NCBI RefSeq assembly: GCF_030272615.1
Contig: NC_081409.1
Location: 649,540,468-649,604,467, forward strand
From: Cryptomeria japonica
Lineage: Eukaryota; Streptophyta; Pinopsida; Cupressales; Cupressaceae
Length of the DNA: 64,000 nucleotides
Direction: 5' to 3'
Shown here one piece after another: positions 45,536 to 58,000 of this stretch. The stretch's first letter is position 1. Each line of letters begins with the position of its first letter. The notes beneath the pieces were generated by a model. The model ran no database searches. It saw nothing but the letters and a program-made list of their open reading frames with translations, and was not told the DNA's origin. The translations under genes and the position numbers were made by a program.

Positions 45536-48254
45536 ATCAGATAGAAAAGAATAAGACATGGGAATTAGTTCCCAGACCTAAAGATTAGAATATTATTGGA
45601 ACTAAATGGGTTTTCAGGAACAAATTGAATGAGGAAGGTTTAGTTGTAAGAAACAAGGCTAGATTGGTTTGCAAATGTTATTCATAGAAAGGAGTTGATC
45701 ATGGTGAGACTTACGCTTTGGTTGCAATAATTGAAGTGATAAAATATTATTTCTTGCCTATGCTGCACACAAGAACTACAAAGTATATCAGATGGATGTC
45801 AAATGCGGATTTCCAAATGGAGATATTGAGGAGGAAGTCTACATTGAGCAACCTGATGGATTTTCTTTTTCAAAAGACAAGGACATGGCTTGCAGATTGA
45901 AGAAATGATTATATGGACTAAAACAGGCCCCTAGAGCATGGTATGCTAGATTGGATAGATATCTCTCTAAGATTGGTTTTAACAAAGGTAATGCTGACAG
46001 TAACCTATATTATAAAATTGAGCATGATGACATAGTGATTATTGAAGTCTTTGTGGATGATATCATTTTTCGAGGAGAAGAAATCCTATGTATGAAATTT
46101 GCTGATGATATGAAGAATGAGTTTGAAATGTCTATGATTGGTGAGATGAATTTTTTCTTAGGTTTGAAGATTACTCAGATTGATAAAGGTATTTTCATTT
46201 ACCAAACTAAGTATGTAAAGGAATTGCTTAAGAAATTTGGACTTGAGAATTCAAAACCTGTTGGTACTCCTATGATAACCGGTTGCAAATTGTCAAAGGA
46301 TGATGAATCTCCTAAAGTGAATCCAAGTAGATACAAATCAATGATTTGTGGATTGTTGTACTTAACTTAGACTAGACCTGATATAATGAATGTTGTTTGG
46401 AGTGCTTCTAGATTTCAGTAAGATCCTAAAGGAACTCATGATATTGCTGTCAAGAGGATATTCAGCTATTTGGCAGGTACAACAAACCTTGGTGGTGTAG
46501 GAGTACCTTGTCACCAGTTATGTCATGATTAATATCATAAGGTTTTGAGTCTATGATTGTCTTTAAGGTCATTTGGATATAATTCAAGGCATGTTGAGTC
46601 ATTTTGTAAGGCAATGTCACTCATTTGTAACAAGTTGCTCAAGTTGAGTATTTGGGTCCTAATATGGTCAAGGAGGTCAATCTTGTGTAAAAGAGCCATG
46701 AAAGGGTAATAATGATGTAAAATATTGTTTTGAGTCCATTATATGGTGTTCAAAGTGTCTAATTGAAGTTTAGAGGTCATTTTTTCTAAAATGTGAAAGT
46801 TGTCAATGATGTAAAGTGTTGTCAAGCAACAAACCATGTTTTAAAAGTTTTAAACCAAGGATGTAATTGGTCTTGAGAAGTTGTAACTACCATATTGATG
46901 CATGGAGGTTATAAAATACATCATTTGGTTGAAACCAATGGGGGTGTGTATGATTGGAGTAAGGAAATGAATAACATTTGAAAGTTTTACATACTCCACA
47001 TTATTTTCTGGGTATTGCAGTCTGATCATTCACATTTTTATTTTATGAAAAATCATTTGTCTCCATTGGAAATTTATTGGATATTATAATGGAACTAGTT
47101 AAATTTTTTTTCCCTTTGGTTTCATTTAATTTCAATCTCTTTGAAGCAAGTTATGCAAGTTTTGGTGAAAAATTTCATAAAACCCTCCAAATTGGGGTTT
47201 GTGGAGAGTTTCACTAAAATATTTTGATTGCACCATTGGAAATTGTTGTAACTTTGGTGTTTTCTAGAGGGTTGAATAATCTTTCAAATTAATTCAGTTT
47301 CAATGTGATTGGTTGAGTATTTTATGAGACATTTGATGCCCTAGGCGGATTGGGAATGCAGATTTCTTGTTTTTTTTGTAACAATCAAAACGGTCTCGGT
47401 GCAGAGACCATAAATCTTAACTCCACCGTTGGATTGTTCTCAATTTTGGATATGGGTTTAGAAACCTCCTTTTCCAAATCCTCACTGAAGAAATCTACAA
47501 AATATTATTTGGTTTGAAATTTATTAATAACAGAGTATGGGTCTATTAGACTGTCATTAACTAGGACAACATAATGCATTGTTTGGGTCTTGAATAATGT
47601 TTAAAGGGTTATAAATGATATGAAAGATTTTATATTGGATTGGTTTGTTGATATTAATATTTTTAGATGCCTCAAACATATCAAGGTTTCATATTGATGA
47701 TTATTTTTGGTCATTGAGCACCCTAGGATTGGGACTCCATGGTTGATTTGGGGTTCTTGGTTGGTTTTTCATAATGCTTAGCATCACTTGGGTTATGATA
47801 TCCAAAGAATGATGATTTCAGATTATGTGCCTATAAAGACTTTGATTGGGTAGGAGATGTGGATGATAGGAAGAGCACCACCGGTGGTGCATTATTTCTT
47901 AGAAAGAAGTTAGTTTCATGGCTTAGTAAGAAACAATCATGTACTTCATTATCTACTGCCGAAGCAAAATATGTAGTTGCTGCAACCAACTATAGTCAGA
48001 TTTTATGGATGAAACAGATGTTGAAAGATATAAGGATAAGCTATGATGATCCTATTGTTATTTACTATGATAATACTGCTGCTATTGGTATGTCAAACAA
48101 TCTGGTATTTCATTCCAAATCAAAACACATTTCTATAAGGCATAATTTCTTGAAGGAAAATGTTGAAGCAAAGGAAGTCAGATTGGTTTATGTGCCTACT
48201 AAGGAGTATATTGCAGATATTATAACAAAACCATTACCTAAAGATACTTTTTAA
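45536..48254 (+). pseudogene. Copia C RT and RNase H, interrupted by a solo LTR
   Basis: RT motifs: GTKWVFRNKL, QMDVKCGFPNGDIEEEV (first Asp at 45795-45797, now in another frame), LYGLKQAPRAWYARLDRY and FVDDIIF (Asp-Asp at 46056-46061). The longest open part is 45951-46370. RNase H starts with KRIFSYLAGTTNLG, is split by the insert at 46493-47786, and continues LWYPKNDDFRLCAYKD, STAEAKYVVAATNY and YYDNTAAIG to TKPLPKDTF. Removing the insert and one CTTGG copy restores the NLG-LWYPK junction. Confidence 0.9.
46493..47786. repeat. Solo LTR in copia C RNase H
   Basis: 1,294 bp starting TGGTGTAGGAG and ending TAGCATCA, flanked by a perfect 5-bp duplication CTTGG (46488-46492 and 47787-47791). 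TG...CA ends and a 5-bp duplication with no coding content fit a solo LTR left after LTR-LTR recombination. The family does not match any other LTR in the window, so orientation is not assigned. Confidence 0.88.
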
Positions 48255-48567
48255 TATCTCAGAGATCAGTTGGGGGTTACCAACCCTCTGGAAGAGACTT
48301 AGAGATGCAAGAATGCATCAATCTGGTAAGCTTATTAGATATTTTCTTTGATACGGGTTGATGAGATGATGCTACTACTCAGGGGGAGTACTCAACTGTT
48401 TTGTTCTATATTTTTGGTTTGGTATCCATCCTTTGTCATTGATTTTGAAGGGGGAGAGATGGTATTCATGTGTAAATCAGTCATATCTTTGAGAGATATT
48501 GTTGGCATTCCTTGGCACTTTGATGTTTTTCACATTCAGTGTTTCCATCAATGCCAAAGGGGGATAT
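48255..48567 (+). other. Copia C 3' untranslated tract with polypurine repeats
   Basis: CTCAGGGGGAGTACTC near 48378, GAAGGGGGAGAGATGG near 48448 and the presumed primer AAAGGGGGATAT just before 48568. Confidence 0.75.
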
Positions 48568-49150
48568 TGTTGGCAAGATGTTGGATTTGGTTAATTTTTG
48601 TCATTGATGTCAATACTATATCCCGATTGGATATGGTTTTGCTATCCTGGTTGGACCTATCCTGATTTGTCTTTGTGCTTATCTTGGTTTTGGCTTTGAT
48701 TCTGATTCGGTATGATAAGATCCTTGGATGCGGTTTTGGATGTTTATTCTAGATGGTTATATGCTTGCCCTATTCTATTGGTTCATGTTTTGGTGCTTTA
48801 GTAAATATCGCTTATGTTCTCGGTTGGTATTTCTTGGTACCGATTAGCTTTACCCATAAATGATATTTGATGTTTTGATCAGACAATTTTGGTCCGGCTT
48901 ATGGAATCACTTTCTATCATGTTGAAGGTGCTTCTTGATCATATTCTGAGTATTTGGTGACTTTGCATTAGCTGGCATGCTATTATGGTGGTCCTATTTG
49001 GATCTGGTTAGACTTTTTGTGTTATGTCACTGAGGGTTTCTATTGGTTTGTGAAACTTGCTGGATTTTGGTCTTAACAAAATTTCTGGTGGATATAATTG
49101 TTTGGATATTTGAATTAGGTCCATGCTATATAAGGTTGATCATAATTATT
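48568..49150 (+). repeat. Copia C 3' LTR, truncated
   Basis: Starts TGTTGGCAAGATG after the polypurine tract. Matches 19611-19787 in its early part. The terminal region (GGTTTCCCACC block, C-run, CTAACA) seen at 36807-37026 is absent, so the LTR is cut near 49150; the exact edge is uncertain. Confidence 0.78.
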
Positions 49151-49566
49151 TAGCTGACCTAATCATAATTTCAAGTGGCGAATTGGCTAAAGTTCCCATA
49201 TTTCCACTTTACATTCTAGTGAATCCGACATCTTACACCCTTAATTCTGATTTTTCATTTTTCAGATTTGAGTGTATGCAATTTAAAATTCAAATTTCCA
49301 TTTACAAGTTTAATTTCCTTGTAACTTTTAAAAATTTGGATGTTGAATACACAAAAAATCTTATTCAAAATTGAGCTTGTTATTTGTCTAAATTGGATTT
49401 ATTGTTTCATATCTGAGAACTCTTCAATTTTACAATTCAAGTTTTCATTTACACTTTCAATTTTCAATTTTTTAAAAATTAAGTGGTTGAATCATAGAAC
49501 CTAATTTTCAATTTTCAAATTGACATTGTGGATTGTGTAGATATTAAATTAATTGGTTGAACACAA
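49151..49566. other. AT-rich unassigned stretch
   Basis: Repeated AATTTTCAATTTTCAA-type words, no coding potential. Composition recalls the AT-rich part of the K LTR, but I see no direct match. Confidence 0.3.
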
Positions 49567-49829
49567 TGTACCACTAAGAGGTGGGTGAATCAGTGGTTCC
49601 TAAAATATATATTTTTTAAACCAAGCTTTGAGTATCGGTTAACAACCTAAACTCTAAGCAATCAAACTGGTAAGATATGAGAGGATATCAAAAGACACAA
49701 ACACACAAATGCATAACCCACAACACCAGATGTACAAGGAAAACCCAATATGGGAAAAACCTCGGTGATAAATGTTGCTGGAGTCTAATGCTCCAATCTA
49801 GCCTCACAATGAAACAATATAATACAATG

Positions 49830-49901
49830 ATTTAGGGCATCCACCTAAGGAGCACCAACCCCTACTGATTTAGGGCACCAACCTAAGGAGCACCAACCCC
49901 T
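49830..49901. repeat. Short direct duplication in F LTR
   Basis: GATTTAGGGCAYCMACCTAA followed by GGAGCACCAACCCCT occurs twice in succession, period about 37-40 bp. Confidence 0.8.
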
Positions 49902-50557
49902 GCACCAACCACCAACTCGGTGTAATATAATGATATATAATTTTAATGCAATCATAGCACCTAGTTGCAAATGAGTTCTGCAACACTTGATCAACTAATG
50001 TTTATCACTTATCAACCTCCTCTTATTCACTGGTTCTTCCACTACCAGTTATCATATTTCTATCTTTGATCACTTACCGGTTACTTCTATCCTTTCTTCT
50101 CTTTTTCTAAACCTCACACTTCATAGTGTCACACGTGGATGCTTTCCTAACCATTCACTCCTTCCTAGTACACTTGACTATTAAGACTGTAACAGTTTAC
50201 CGGTTTCTCTATCTATGCTAGTTAGAGCCTCCCACCAGTTCAACCTACTAACTCCACACTCTAACTCTCTATAAAGGAACTCTTTGACAGATAGTCTCTT
50301 TTCTTGCTCAAGCTCTCTTCTCTCTCTCAACTCGCATCCAACATCAATCAATCCTAGTCTCGAGTTCACATATTTATATATGAGGGTTCTCGCCAAAAGT
50401 AAAATTCAAATGGTGGCATGTTAGGGTTTTCCTTCACGAACTCAATCTGTATTAGATTTGAACTGATATGCTTTTCTGGAATGGTGATCTAGATCACATC
50501 AAACAACACTACCATCTCTCCGCCTTTCAATGTGCGTTTTCTATTTTTAGATGTCTG

Positions 50558-51829
50558 TGTAGCGTCCTAAAATTGCGACACTTGCAATTTCGAGTGCATT
50601 TCGGTCTTCACGATGGCGACGCAACACGCAACCTGAATGGAGACCCCGAAACTTGCTCACGACACTAAAAACTGCATTTTTCAAGCACCCTGGCCTAAAC
50701 CTCCTTGCACCCTGCTGTCCCGGGAGGTGGGACCAGAGCGCCCAGCGCCCTGGTCCTTCAAGACCAGGGCGCCTAGTGCCCTGGTCCCCCAGGACCATGG
50801 CGCCCAGCGCCCTGGTCCCTGGGCCTATTTTGGGCCCGGTCTCCTAAGGGGTCTCGGGTCTTTTTGTTTGCAATTTGGAAAATAAACTTCCCTGGTCGGC
50901 CTAAGGTCGGGAAAATCAGTCTATTAACCCTAATTGGCAAGTATATAAACTACATTTTCCTCTCTCATTTGGATAGATGGAAAAAAGGCGAAAGCAAGAT
51001 TCAAACATTCAAGCACTCAAGCATTCAAGCATTCAAGCATTCATTCCAAGTCTCCATTCAAGGCTAAGTGTTGCATTCAAGACAAGGATTCAACCATTGA
51101 AGAGGAGATCACTTACTACATGCTACATACAACATACAACATACAACAACATACAACATCTATACCTTCGCACATAAGGATACAAACATCCTTACAACAA
51201 GGTATTAGTACTTGTTTTACATTACAGTCATTTACATTTACATCATTTCTCATTTCTTGGTTAATTCCAAAACCGGGGTTTGACCTAAAGGCAAACCCCT
51301 AATCCCTAACCCCCCAATTGTCTTCGCTTTTCTGTGTGTAGGTTGCAGGTACACGGCTGAAATTGAAGATCTGGAATCCTTGTGCAGAGACGAACAGATC
51401 CCCCTTCGTTTCGCGGATTTTTCGGAGGACCGTGGCGCCGGGCGCCATCGTCCTGACAACTTTTGCTCAAATTTGCAGGATAGTGCCGTATCGACATTTT
51501 ACTGCTAATTCCAGGTCCGCAGCTTCATCCTATATCCCTAACTCAGTTTATAAGCGAATCTTTATCACTTTCTATGCATTCCTAGCTTAATTCTCCTATG
51601 CACATTCTTTACAAAAGAGGGTAGCCTTGCTGTCTTAACCCTTGAAACACATTTAGTATCCAATCTTGCCTTGTGTGGGTTTGGATCTTGTGAGTTTCAA
51701 CCCCTCTTTTGAATGTAAAGTCTTCTCCCTCAAGTGAAAAACATCAACCCTAGCGAACCTCCCTTCTCTCTCCTCGGAGTTGGAAGAGGGGAGTGCAACT
51801 AGGGTTCGATTGCGATTTTCCGCTTTACA
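50558..51829. repeat. GC-rich solo LTR in F 3' LTR
   Basis: 1,272 bp, TGTAGCGTCCTAAAATTGCG to CGCTTTACA, flanked by a perfect 5-bp duplication GTCTG (50553-50557 and 51830-51834). GC content is far above its surroundings. Contains repeated, partly palindromic GCGCCCTGGTC/GACCAGGGCGC words (50737-50822), a CATTCAAG(C) tandem (about 51005-51045) and an ACATACAAC tandem (51127-51160). The TGTAGCGTCC start suggests gypsy. Short frames here follow the repeats and I do not call them genes. Confidence 0.9.
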
Positions 51830-52559
51830 GTCTGCAACATGCTTTTCAGTGTTGCTCTATCAATCGCCTTTATTGGCACAACTATTTCCTTCAGCCAATG
51901 AGTACAAGGATCGAATCATCCTACAAGGTCAGTTCAATCACCTTGCCACCTTGTCTCCCTCAAGCCGCAATATTCTGCCATCATCCCATGATATGTAGGT
52001 TCTTCATTAATGTCAACCTACTTGTTAACTTTTATATCGATGAGCACTTCATTGACCTATGCGTTCTTGCCACCTGGTTTACACCTATAATTCTTGTCGA
52101 CATCCACCTATGCTTAGACTGCATAGTTGGTTTGACATCCTTCATCGACCAAGACATACTACTGGTTCAACTTCACCTTACCAATATAACCTATCCTCAC
52201 TAGTGGACCTTCACACCAGCTGATCTCTTCTTTTCTAGTGGATCAACTTGGCCTTCCATCAAACATGCTAGTCCATCCACTAAGTCCATTAACCCATTCC
52301 ATTATTCTTCTCTTTGTTTGTCGGTGGTCACAGCCATCTGTTCTTCTTTGCTTCTTTGCTTTCTTTCTAGTGGTCCTGCTTTATTGGTTGATGTTTCACT
52401 TCATGTGTACCGGTAACATACCTTTTTTCTATCTACTTACACACTCTATCCTTCATACCGGTTGACATCATTACTTACTTCACCCATACCAGTCACCACT
52501 ACCTAATCACCGGTTATCATTCCATACCGGTTGACATCAATGACAACATAATGCCAATA

Positions 52560-52987
52560 ATCTCCCCCTTTGGCATTGATGTCAACACACTCTGTTCCTT
52601 CATCCTACCCATTTGACCATTCTCCCCCTTTGACAATAATGACAAAGGTTCAGAGCATCCTTCCCTCTAATTCATTCTCCCCCAATTATACAATGTATTC
52701 TCCCCCTTTTGCCACAATCTGCTCAACCAACAACATGTACAAATCAAATGTGATTGTACTATGACTGCTGCCAAGTGGGAAAGTAGATACCCATAATCAT
52801 GAAATTCTCTTGGGTATTCTTACAACAATTTCCTTCTTCTACAGTTGGTTCTTCCAGCACACCTATAAGTTCAAGCATGTCAATTCTTCATCATAAACAC
52901 TTGATCTCCCCCTGTGTCCAACATATGGTCCAAGAGATAGGGGATTTTACAATGAACTCCCCCTGAACCATAGATCTCCTTCCAAAC
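52560..52987 (-). other. Copia F 3' untranslated tract with polypurine repeats
   Basis: On the minus strand at least five AGGGGGAG-type tracts (near 52564, 52624, 52683, 52700, 52908 and 52957); the first is the presumed primer, beside the LTR. Confidence 0.78.
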
Positions 52988-54151
52988 TTATGTGCATGAG
53001 GCAGGTGACACAACTCCCAACTTGTGTCTTAAGTACTCAAAAGTACTTACCGGTAATGGTTTGGTGAAGATGTATGCCACTTGTTCTCCTATAGGGACAT
53101 ATTCCATCATGACTTCTAGTCCTTCAACTTTCTCTATGAGAAAATGATATTTGATGGCTATATGCTTTATCCTTGAATGCATTAGTGGGTTCTTTGATAT
53201 GTTGATGGCACTTGAATTGTCACATCGGATGGAAATAGGATAAGAGATATTCACCTGTATATCTTTGAGGGTCTATTTCATTCAAAGCACCTGAGAGCAA
53301 AATGTGGTAGCAACAATGTATTCTTCTTCAGCAGTGGATAGGGAGATTGAATCCTGCTTCTTGCTATGCCATGAGACCAACCAGTCACCTAGGATGAATG
53401 CACAACCACTTGTTCTCCTCAAGTAATCAATGCAACCTACCTAATTAGCATTAGTATATGATTACAAGATGAATTCCCCTTGTTTAGGGTACCATAATTC
53501 ATAATTGAGTGTCCCTTGCAGGTACCTAAAAATTCTGCTGACTGCATTCATATGTGATTGCTTAGTTTCTGCTTGAAATCTAGCCACCATACCCACTGCC
53601 TGCACTATATCCAGTCTAGAAGCAGTAAGTTACAATAAACTACCTATCATGGATCTATGCAAGGTCTGATCCACTACTTGTGACCATGGGGGTACTCACT
53701 GGTTTGTAGTCCTCCATTTGAAACTTCTTTAGCATGTCCTTTGCATACTTGGTTTGTGAGATGAAGATTTCCTTATCTAGCTATGATATCTACAAACCAA
53801 GAAAGTATATACATTCTCCAAGCATTGACATCTCAAACTCTGACTGCATCTGATCAGCAAAATCTTTGCAAAGAGTGTCCTTGTTGGCTCCAAAAATGAT
53901 GTCATCTACATACATAACTACAATGATCATGTGATTTCCATCTACCTTGATGTATAGATTGCTGTCAACACTCCCCTTTTTGAATCCTTTCTCCTTAAGG
54001 TACTTATCTATCCTTGAATACCATACTCTAGGAGCTTGCTTTAAACCATACAAGGCTTTCTTCAACTGACACACAAAGGTTTCATCATCATGTAACAAAT
54101 TTTTTTTTGGTTGATCCATGTACACTTCTTCCAAATTTCCATTGAGGAAGG
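52988..54151 (-). pseudogene. Copia F RT (C-terminal half) and RNase H (broken)
   Basis: On the minus strand it starts directly after the G insertion with FLNGNLEEVYMDQPK, then ALYGLKQAPRVWYSRIDKYL, and VMYVDDIIFGAN carrying the active-site Asp pair. Stops and frameshifts follow. RNase H ends with IRCDNSSAINISKN and FTKPLPVSTFEYLRHKLG. The first codons join in frame to KS-T at 59162 once G and one GAAGG copy are removed (KSTFLNG). Confidence 0.88.
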
Positions 54152-55095
54152 TGTTGGGTCTCAAATCAACAGATTGGATAGGTTCTAAGGAAATGCAAAC
54201 TCCTGTGATCAAACCCTCCAATTGACTTGGCCAACTTATAGAGTGAACCTATTTGGTTACTAACTCTCTCACTTTAGGCTCTGCAGGACCTAGGTGGGTA
54301 TACCTACTCACTAATTGTTCCTTCAGCTAATGCTTTTTATAGCAGATTTAGTGTCTTAATCTGATATCTCCTAGTCTCAGAATGGCATGAGTTTCTTAAA
54401 CAGACTGATTTCAGATGTGTGTATTGATCTATGTATCTTGTAAAGTATATATGTTGCACTTTGGCTGAATTACCTACTATACCTACTCTACTAATCCTAT
54501 TGTTTTAAAATAAAATGTGATGAATATGGTGATAAGTTGTGATTTATAAATGGCCAGTGCCTTCTTTGCTGTCTGGGCTACATAGTCTTTATATTTCCTA
54601 AGGACTTATTGTATGATCTTGTGAGACAGTTTTTAAACCCACCCCTTTTATGGATCTGTCAGTTACTATTTCTTATGAGATCAATTGAATGCCTATATCA
54701 TAATTTGCTTGAATGAATTTAACCCTACCTTTAAGGGACCACCCAAGTAAGCACTACAAAGAACAATTATAATTCACAAGCAGAACTTTTATTTCAAATT
54801 TGTAACATACAACATGAATTTCACTCAAGGAATATGAATAACCTTATCTCCTTTAGATAATATCACAAGCAACTAGCAACAACAAATGAAATAATCCACA
54901 ACACATATGCAAAGAAAAGACGACTGATTATATTATGTATCTGTCAAAAATTAGTATAACAGGAAGCTTTCAAACTATCATATATTACTATCCTTTTTAT
55001 TTTTTACGATCTCTTCCCCTCATATTACAAGAAACATCTCTCATATATATATGAGAGAAAATGCTATCTATGAAAAGAAGCGTCTTTTCAAAATA
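54152..55095 (-). other. Element G 3' flank
   Basis: About 0.94 kb downstream of the G ORF without coding potential. Contains a short palindrome, CTCATATATATATGAG (about 55033-55048), which could form a hairpin in RNA. No polypurine tract. Confidence 0.5.
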
Positions 55096-58000
55096 CTAAT
55101 TGTCAATTTGAACATTCTTGACAAACTTAAGTAAAAAGAGATTAAGCATCCCTAAATGATGAATATAATCATCTTCTTTAAAAGTCTTGATCTTGATGCT
55201 CCGTTTCTTTAATTCTTCTCCCTGTGAAAGGTAATTGAATATCATTTGGTTGATGGTAGGGGCCATATCTTTGTTTCGATCCAATCTTGACAGAGCCCGA
55301 TCCTTGACGCTTATAAGTTCATTCCGCCATTCCTCCATAGATATTAATTCTCCCTCTTTATAAATCAAGGGCATTCCAATAGGGCTCCTATCATCCAATT
55401 CTTGAAGATCTCTTTTTAGCGCATCTTCGTATTTAACATGATTCTCCATATACAAAGTCCCTTCTATTTTCTCCTCTAGCGTCATCACATCAACATTGTT
55501 TATTACTTCACGCAATCGTGCTTTTAACCTTTCATGCTCTCTTAATGCCTTTATGGTTCCAGTGTACACCCTCCAATAATGTTCAACATGTATGAGCATG
55601 GTGTTGAACCTATGTTCAATGATATCATTAACCAATTTATCCATCTTTTGTTGAATATTACTCACCTGTTTGGTAGCCTTTTCTGCTTGATATTTCCAAT
55701 ACAGAACATCAGAGACATCATCCAAGCTTTTTCCTATGGGATATGCAACATATTCACTTAAAGGAGTTCCTGTCTCAAGCTGCAATATCCTTGCTTGTAG
55801 CCTCTGATTCTCCTCTTTAGCTTTTTCATATAAACCCTTATAGGTAATGTTTTCCCTGACCAAAAACTCTGTTTGATCCAAATTTAGTTTGGCTACATCC
55901 AAGTTTAATCTTGCAGTGACCCTAGAGTCAGTCTTTCCTACCTAATGGATCATAAGGTGTCCAAAGGTTTCTTCAATATCCACAATAATTGGTCTTTTTC
56001 CTCTCGGATACAGTGCCCATTGTAGGAGAGCCTTTTGATTGGGATCATATCCTGAGCCTATGAATAATTTATCTATCTCTTGAGGCAATACCTGTTGATT
56101 TAGGTCTTGCTTCTTCAAGAATCCATCAAACAGAAGAGCTGAATTTATATCCCAACCTGAAAAGATGATAACACCAGCCTCCTTTAATATTTTCCTCCCC
56201 TTCTCAGGGGTCATATCTTTCATGAGAGCATCTATCTCATCTTCCAGCCTTCTCGTCTGCTCTTCTTCTGATCTCCCAGCCATACATCGTCTTACATGAG
56301 CCCCCTTGTACTGGTATAAGAATGAAAGGAATTCTCCTGAGGAAGCGAATCCGTCATCCGCAACAAAGTTTTCATGTTTTGTCATCCTTATATCAACTAT
56401 ATCCCTAATATTAAATTCACCAGTTTCCACATCTACCTCTACTTCAAAACTAGGGGGATAATCTTCTCTAGGGGGGTCAGCAGGGATGCTACTAGCAGTT
56501 GATTGTGGTGACATGTGAGCCAATGGCTTACTATCTTTTCCAGTGTTGACAAAATGGAGGAACTGTGGGGTTACTCTATGCATAATCTCTACCTCATGCT
56601 GAAGTAGTTTTTTGGCTATCTCCAAAGGATCTTGGAGGTTTCCAAGTAGGTCTCCATCCACCATCCCCCTTGCTCTTTTCCACTTGAAAGCTTCCCAAGT
56701 CATCTCGCATCTTTCTCTCAAAACCTTAGCCTCTTCCCTTTCAAGGTTCCTGATTAAATCATCTGGCATTTGAGCCACATGTATTCCAGCATTTAGTTTT
56801 TGTGATGCCCTTGCAACTTTTATATATCCCTCAGGATCAAAGTTCTCTCTAGGATCACCCAGAGTCATGCCATAATAATCTAACTTATTTTGAAGTAAAT
56901 GATAACTTTTAGAACTTTTGACAATGAAATCGAAAAACACCAGTAACCCTGGCACAATGGATTGTTTACCAAAATCTGTGAGATGTTTGGTACTAACAAC
57001 AGACAGTTGTCTTACAATCTCTAGACTAGCCACCCTGTTTGGCACTGTAATTGGAAGCATGTATGGCTTTCCTTCATACCTGAATACCCTGATTTCTGTA
57101 TGATTAGGGTGGCAATACCAATCACCCCAGTTGTGATCAATCTAAGACTCTGGAGATAAGTCTTTCAGCCCGAGGAATCTTTTGATTTCAGGAGACAAAG
57201 TATAACTTCTATGTTGTCCGAAGGCTGCACTAAGTGGTTTTACAAAATATTCTTGAAAGTGCCAATATTGGTTGTTTATAAATCTTTGATCCCATGTAGA
57301 AACCCACAAATAGATTGGTTTCTTCAAACCATATTTATCATAAGCCCTGATGCTAAAATCGTCTGACCAGAAGTTGAATTCTTGTCCACAATAAAGAATA
57401 ATGTGCATTAATAAGGAATACAATGAGAAATGAACATTTACAAGGTCTCCTTTTAACTTCTCCAGCCCATGATTTAAGGCTTCTGCAAAATAAGTGGCAT
57501 AGTCAAATGGCCTAGGGTCTTTTGATTGTAGATCAACACAGAGAACCATAACCCCAATATCCATGAGAGGATGAGCTTCTAAGCCTAACACTTGGGCTGC
57601 AACATAGTATGTATACTTGAAATATGGATGGAATTGGTTGAAATCAAAAGGCACCTTGTCATCTTTACTGAGCGGAACTAAGGACTTTCCCACTTTTGGC
57701 CGGTGAATGGGTAGTCTCCATGTCCTATAGATGTTCTCTAAATTGAAGAACTCTTGTGACAATTTCTGCATGTCAATTTTCTCTTCTACATCCCAGTCTA
57801 GATCAAACACCATATCAATGGTCTGTTTGTTAATTACCACCATAGGATTTCCTGGGTAGTCACATATGGTTTTGGTTTTTGGATCATAACAATCTACTAG
57901 GGATTTCATCAATTCGACATCCACAAATACATTCAGAACTACCAATTTCCCTATATTTTTCTTCCACAGGTTACTCACGGGCTCAGGAGCATCCCTTCTC

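Larger units (their letters stand above)
49567..52559 (-). repeat. Copia F 3' LTR, interrupted by a solo LTR
   Basis: On the minus strand it starts TATTGGCATTATG (52559; TG mutated to TA) beside a polypurine tract and ends CTTAGTGGTACA (49567). Without the insert it is about 1.7 kb. It contains the family-typical ATTCACCCACCTCTTAGTGG end written on the opposite strand. No second F LTR is present in the window. Confidence 0.8.

Noticed and set aside
50547-51500. Several overlapping frames in the GC-rich solo LTR
   Set aside because: GC-rich sequence yields open frames in many phases; structure and duplications show a solo LTR.
57142-57144. Programmed TAG readthrough in the G ORF
   Set aside because: Following codons do not fit the well-known CARYYA readthrough context, and a TGA-TAG pair near the start argues for decay.
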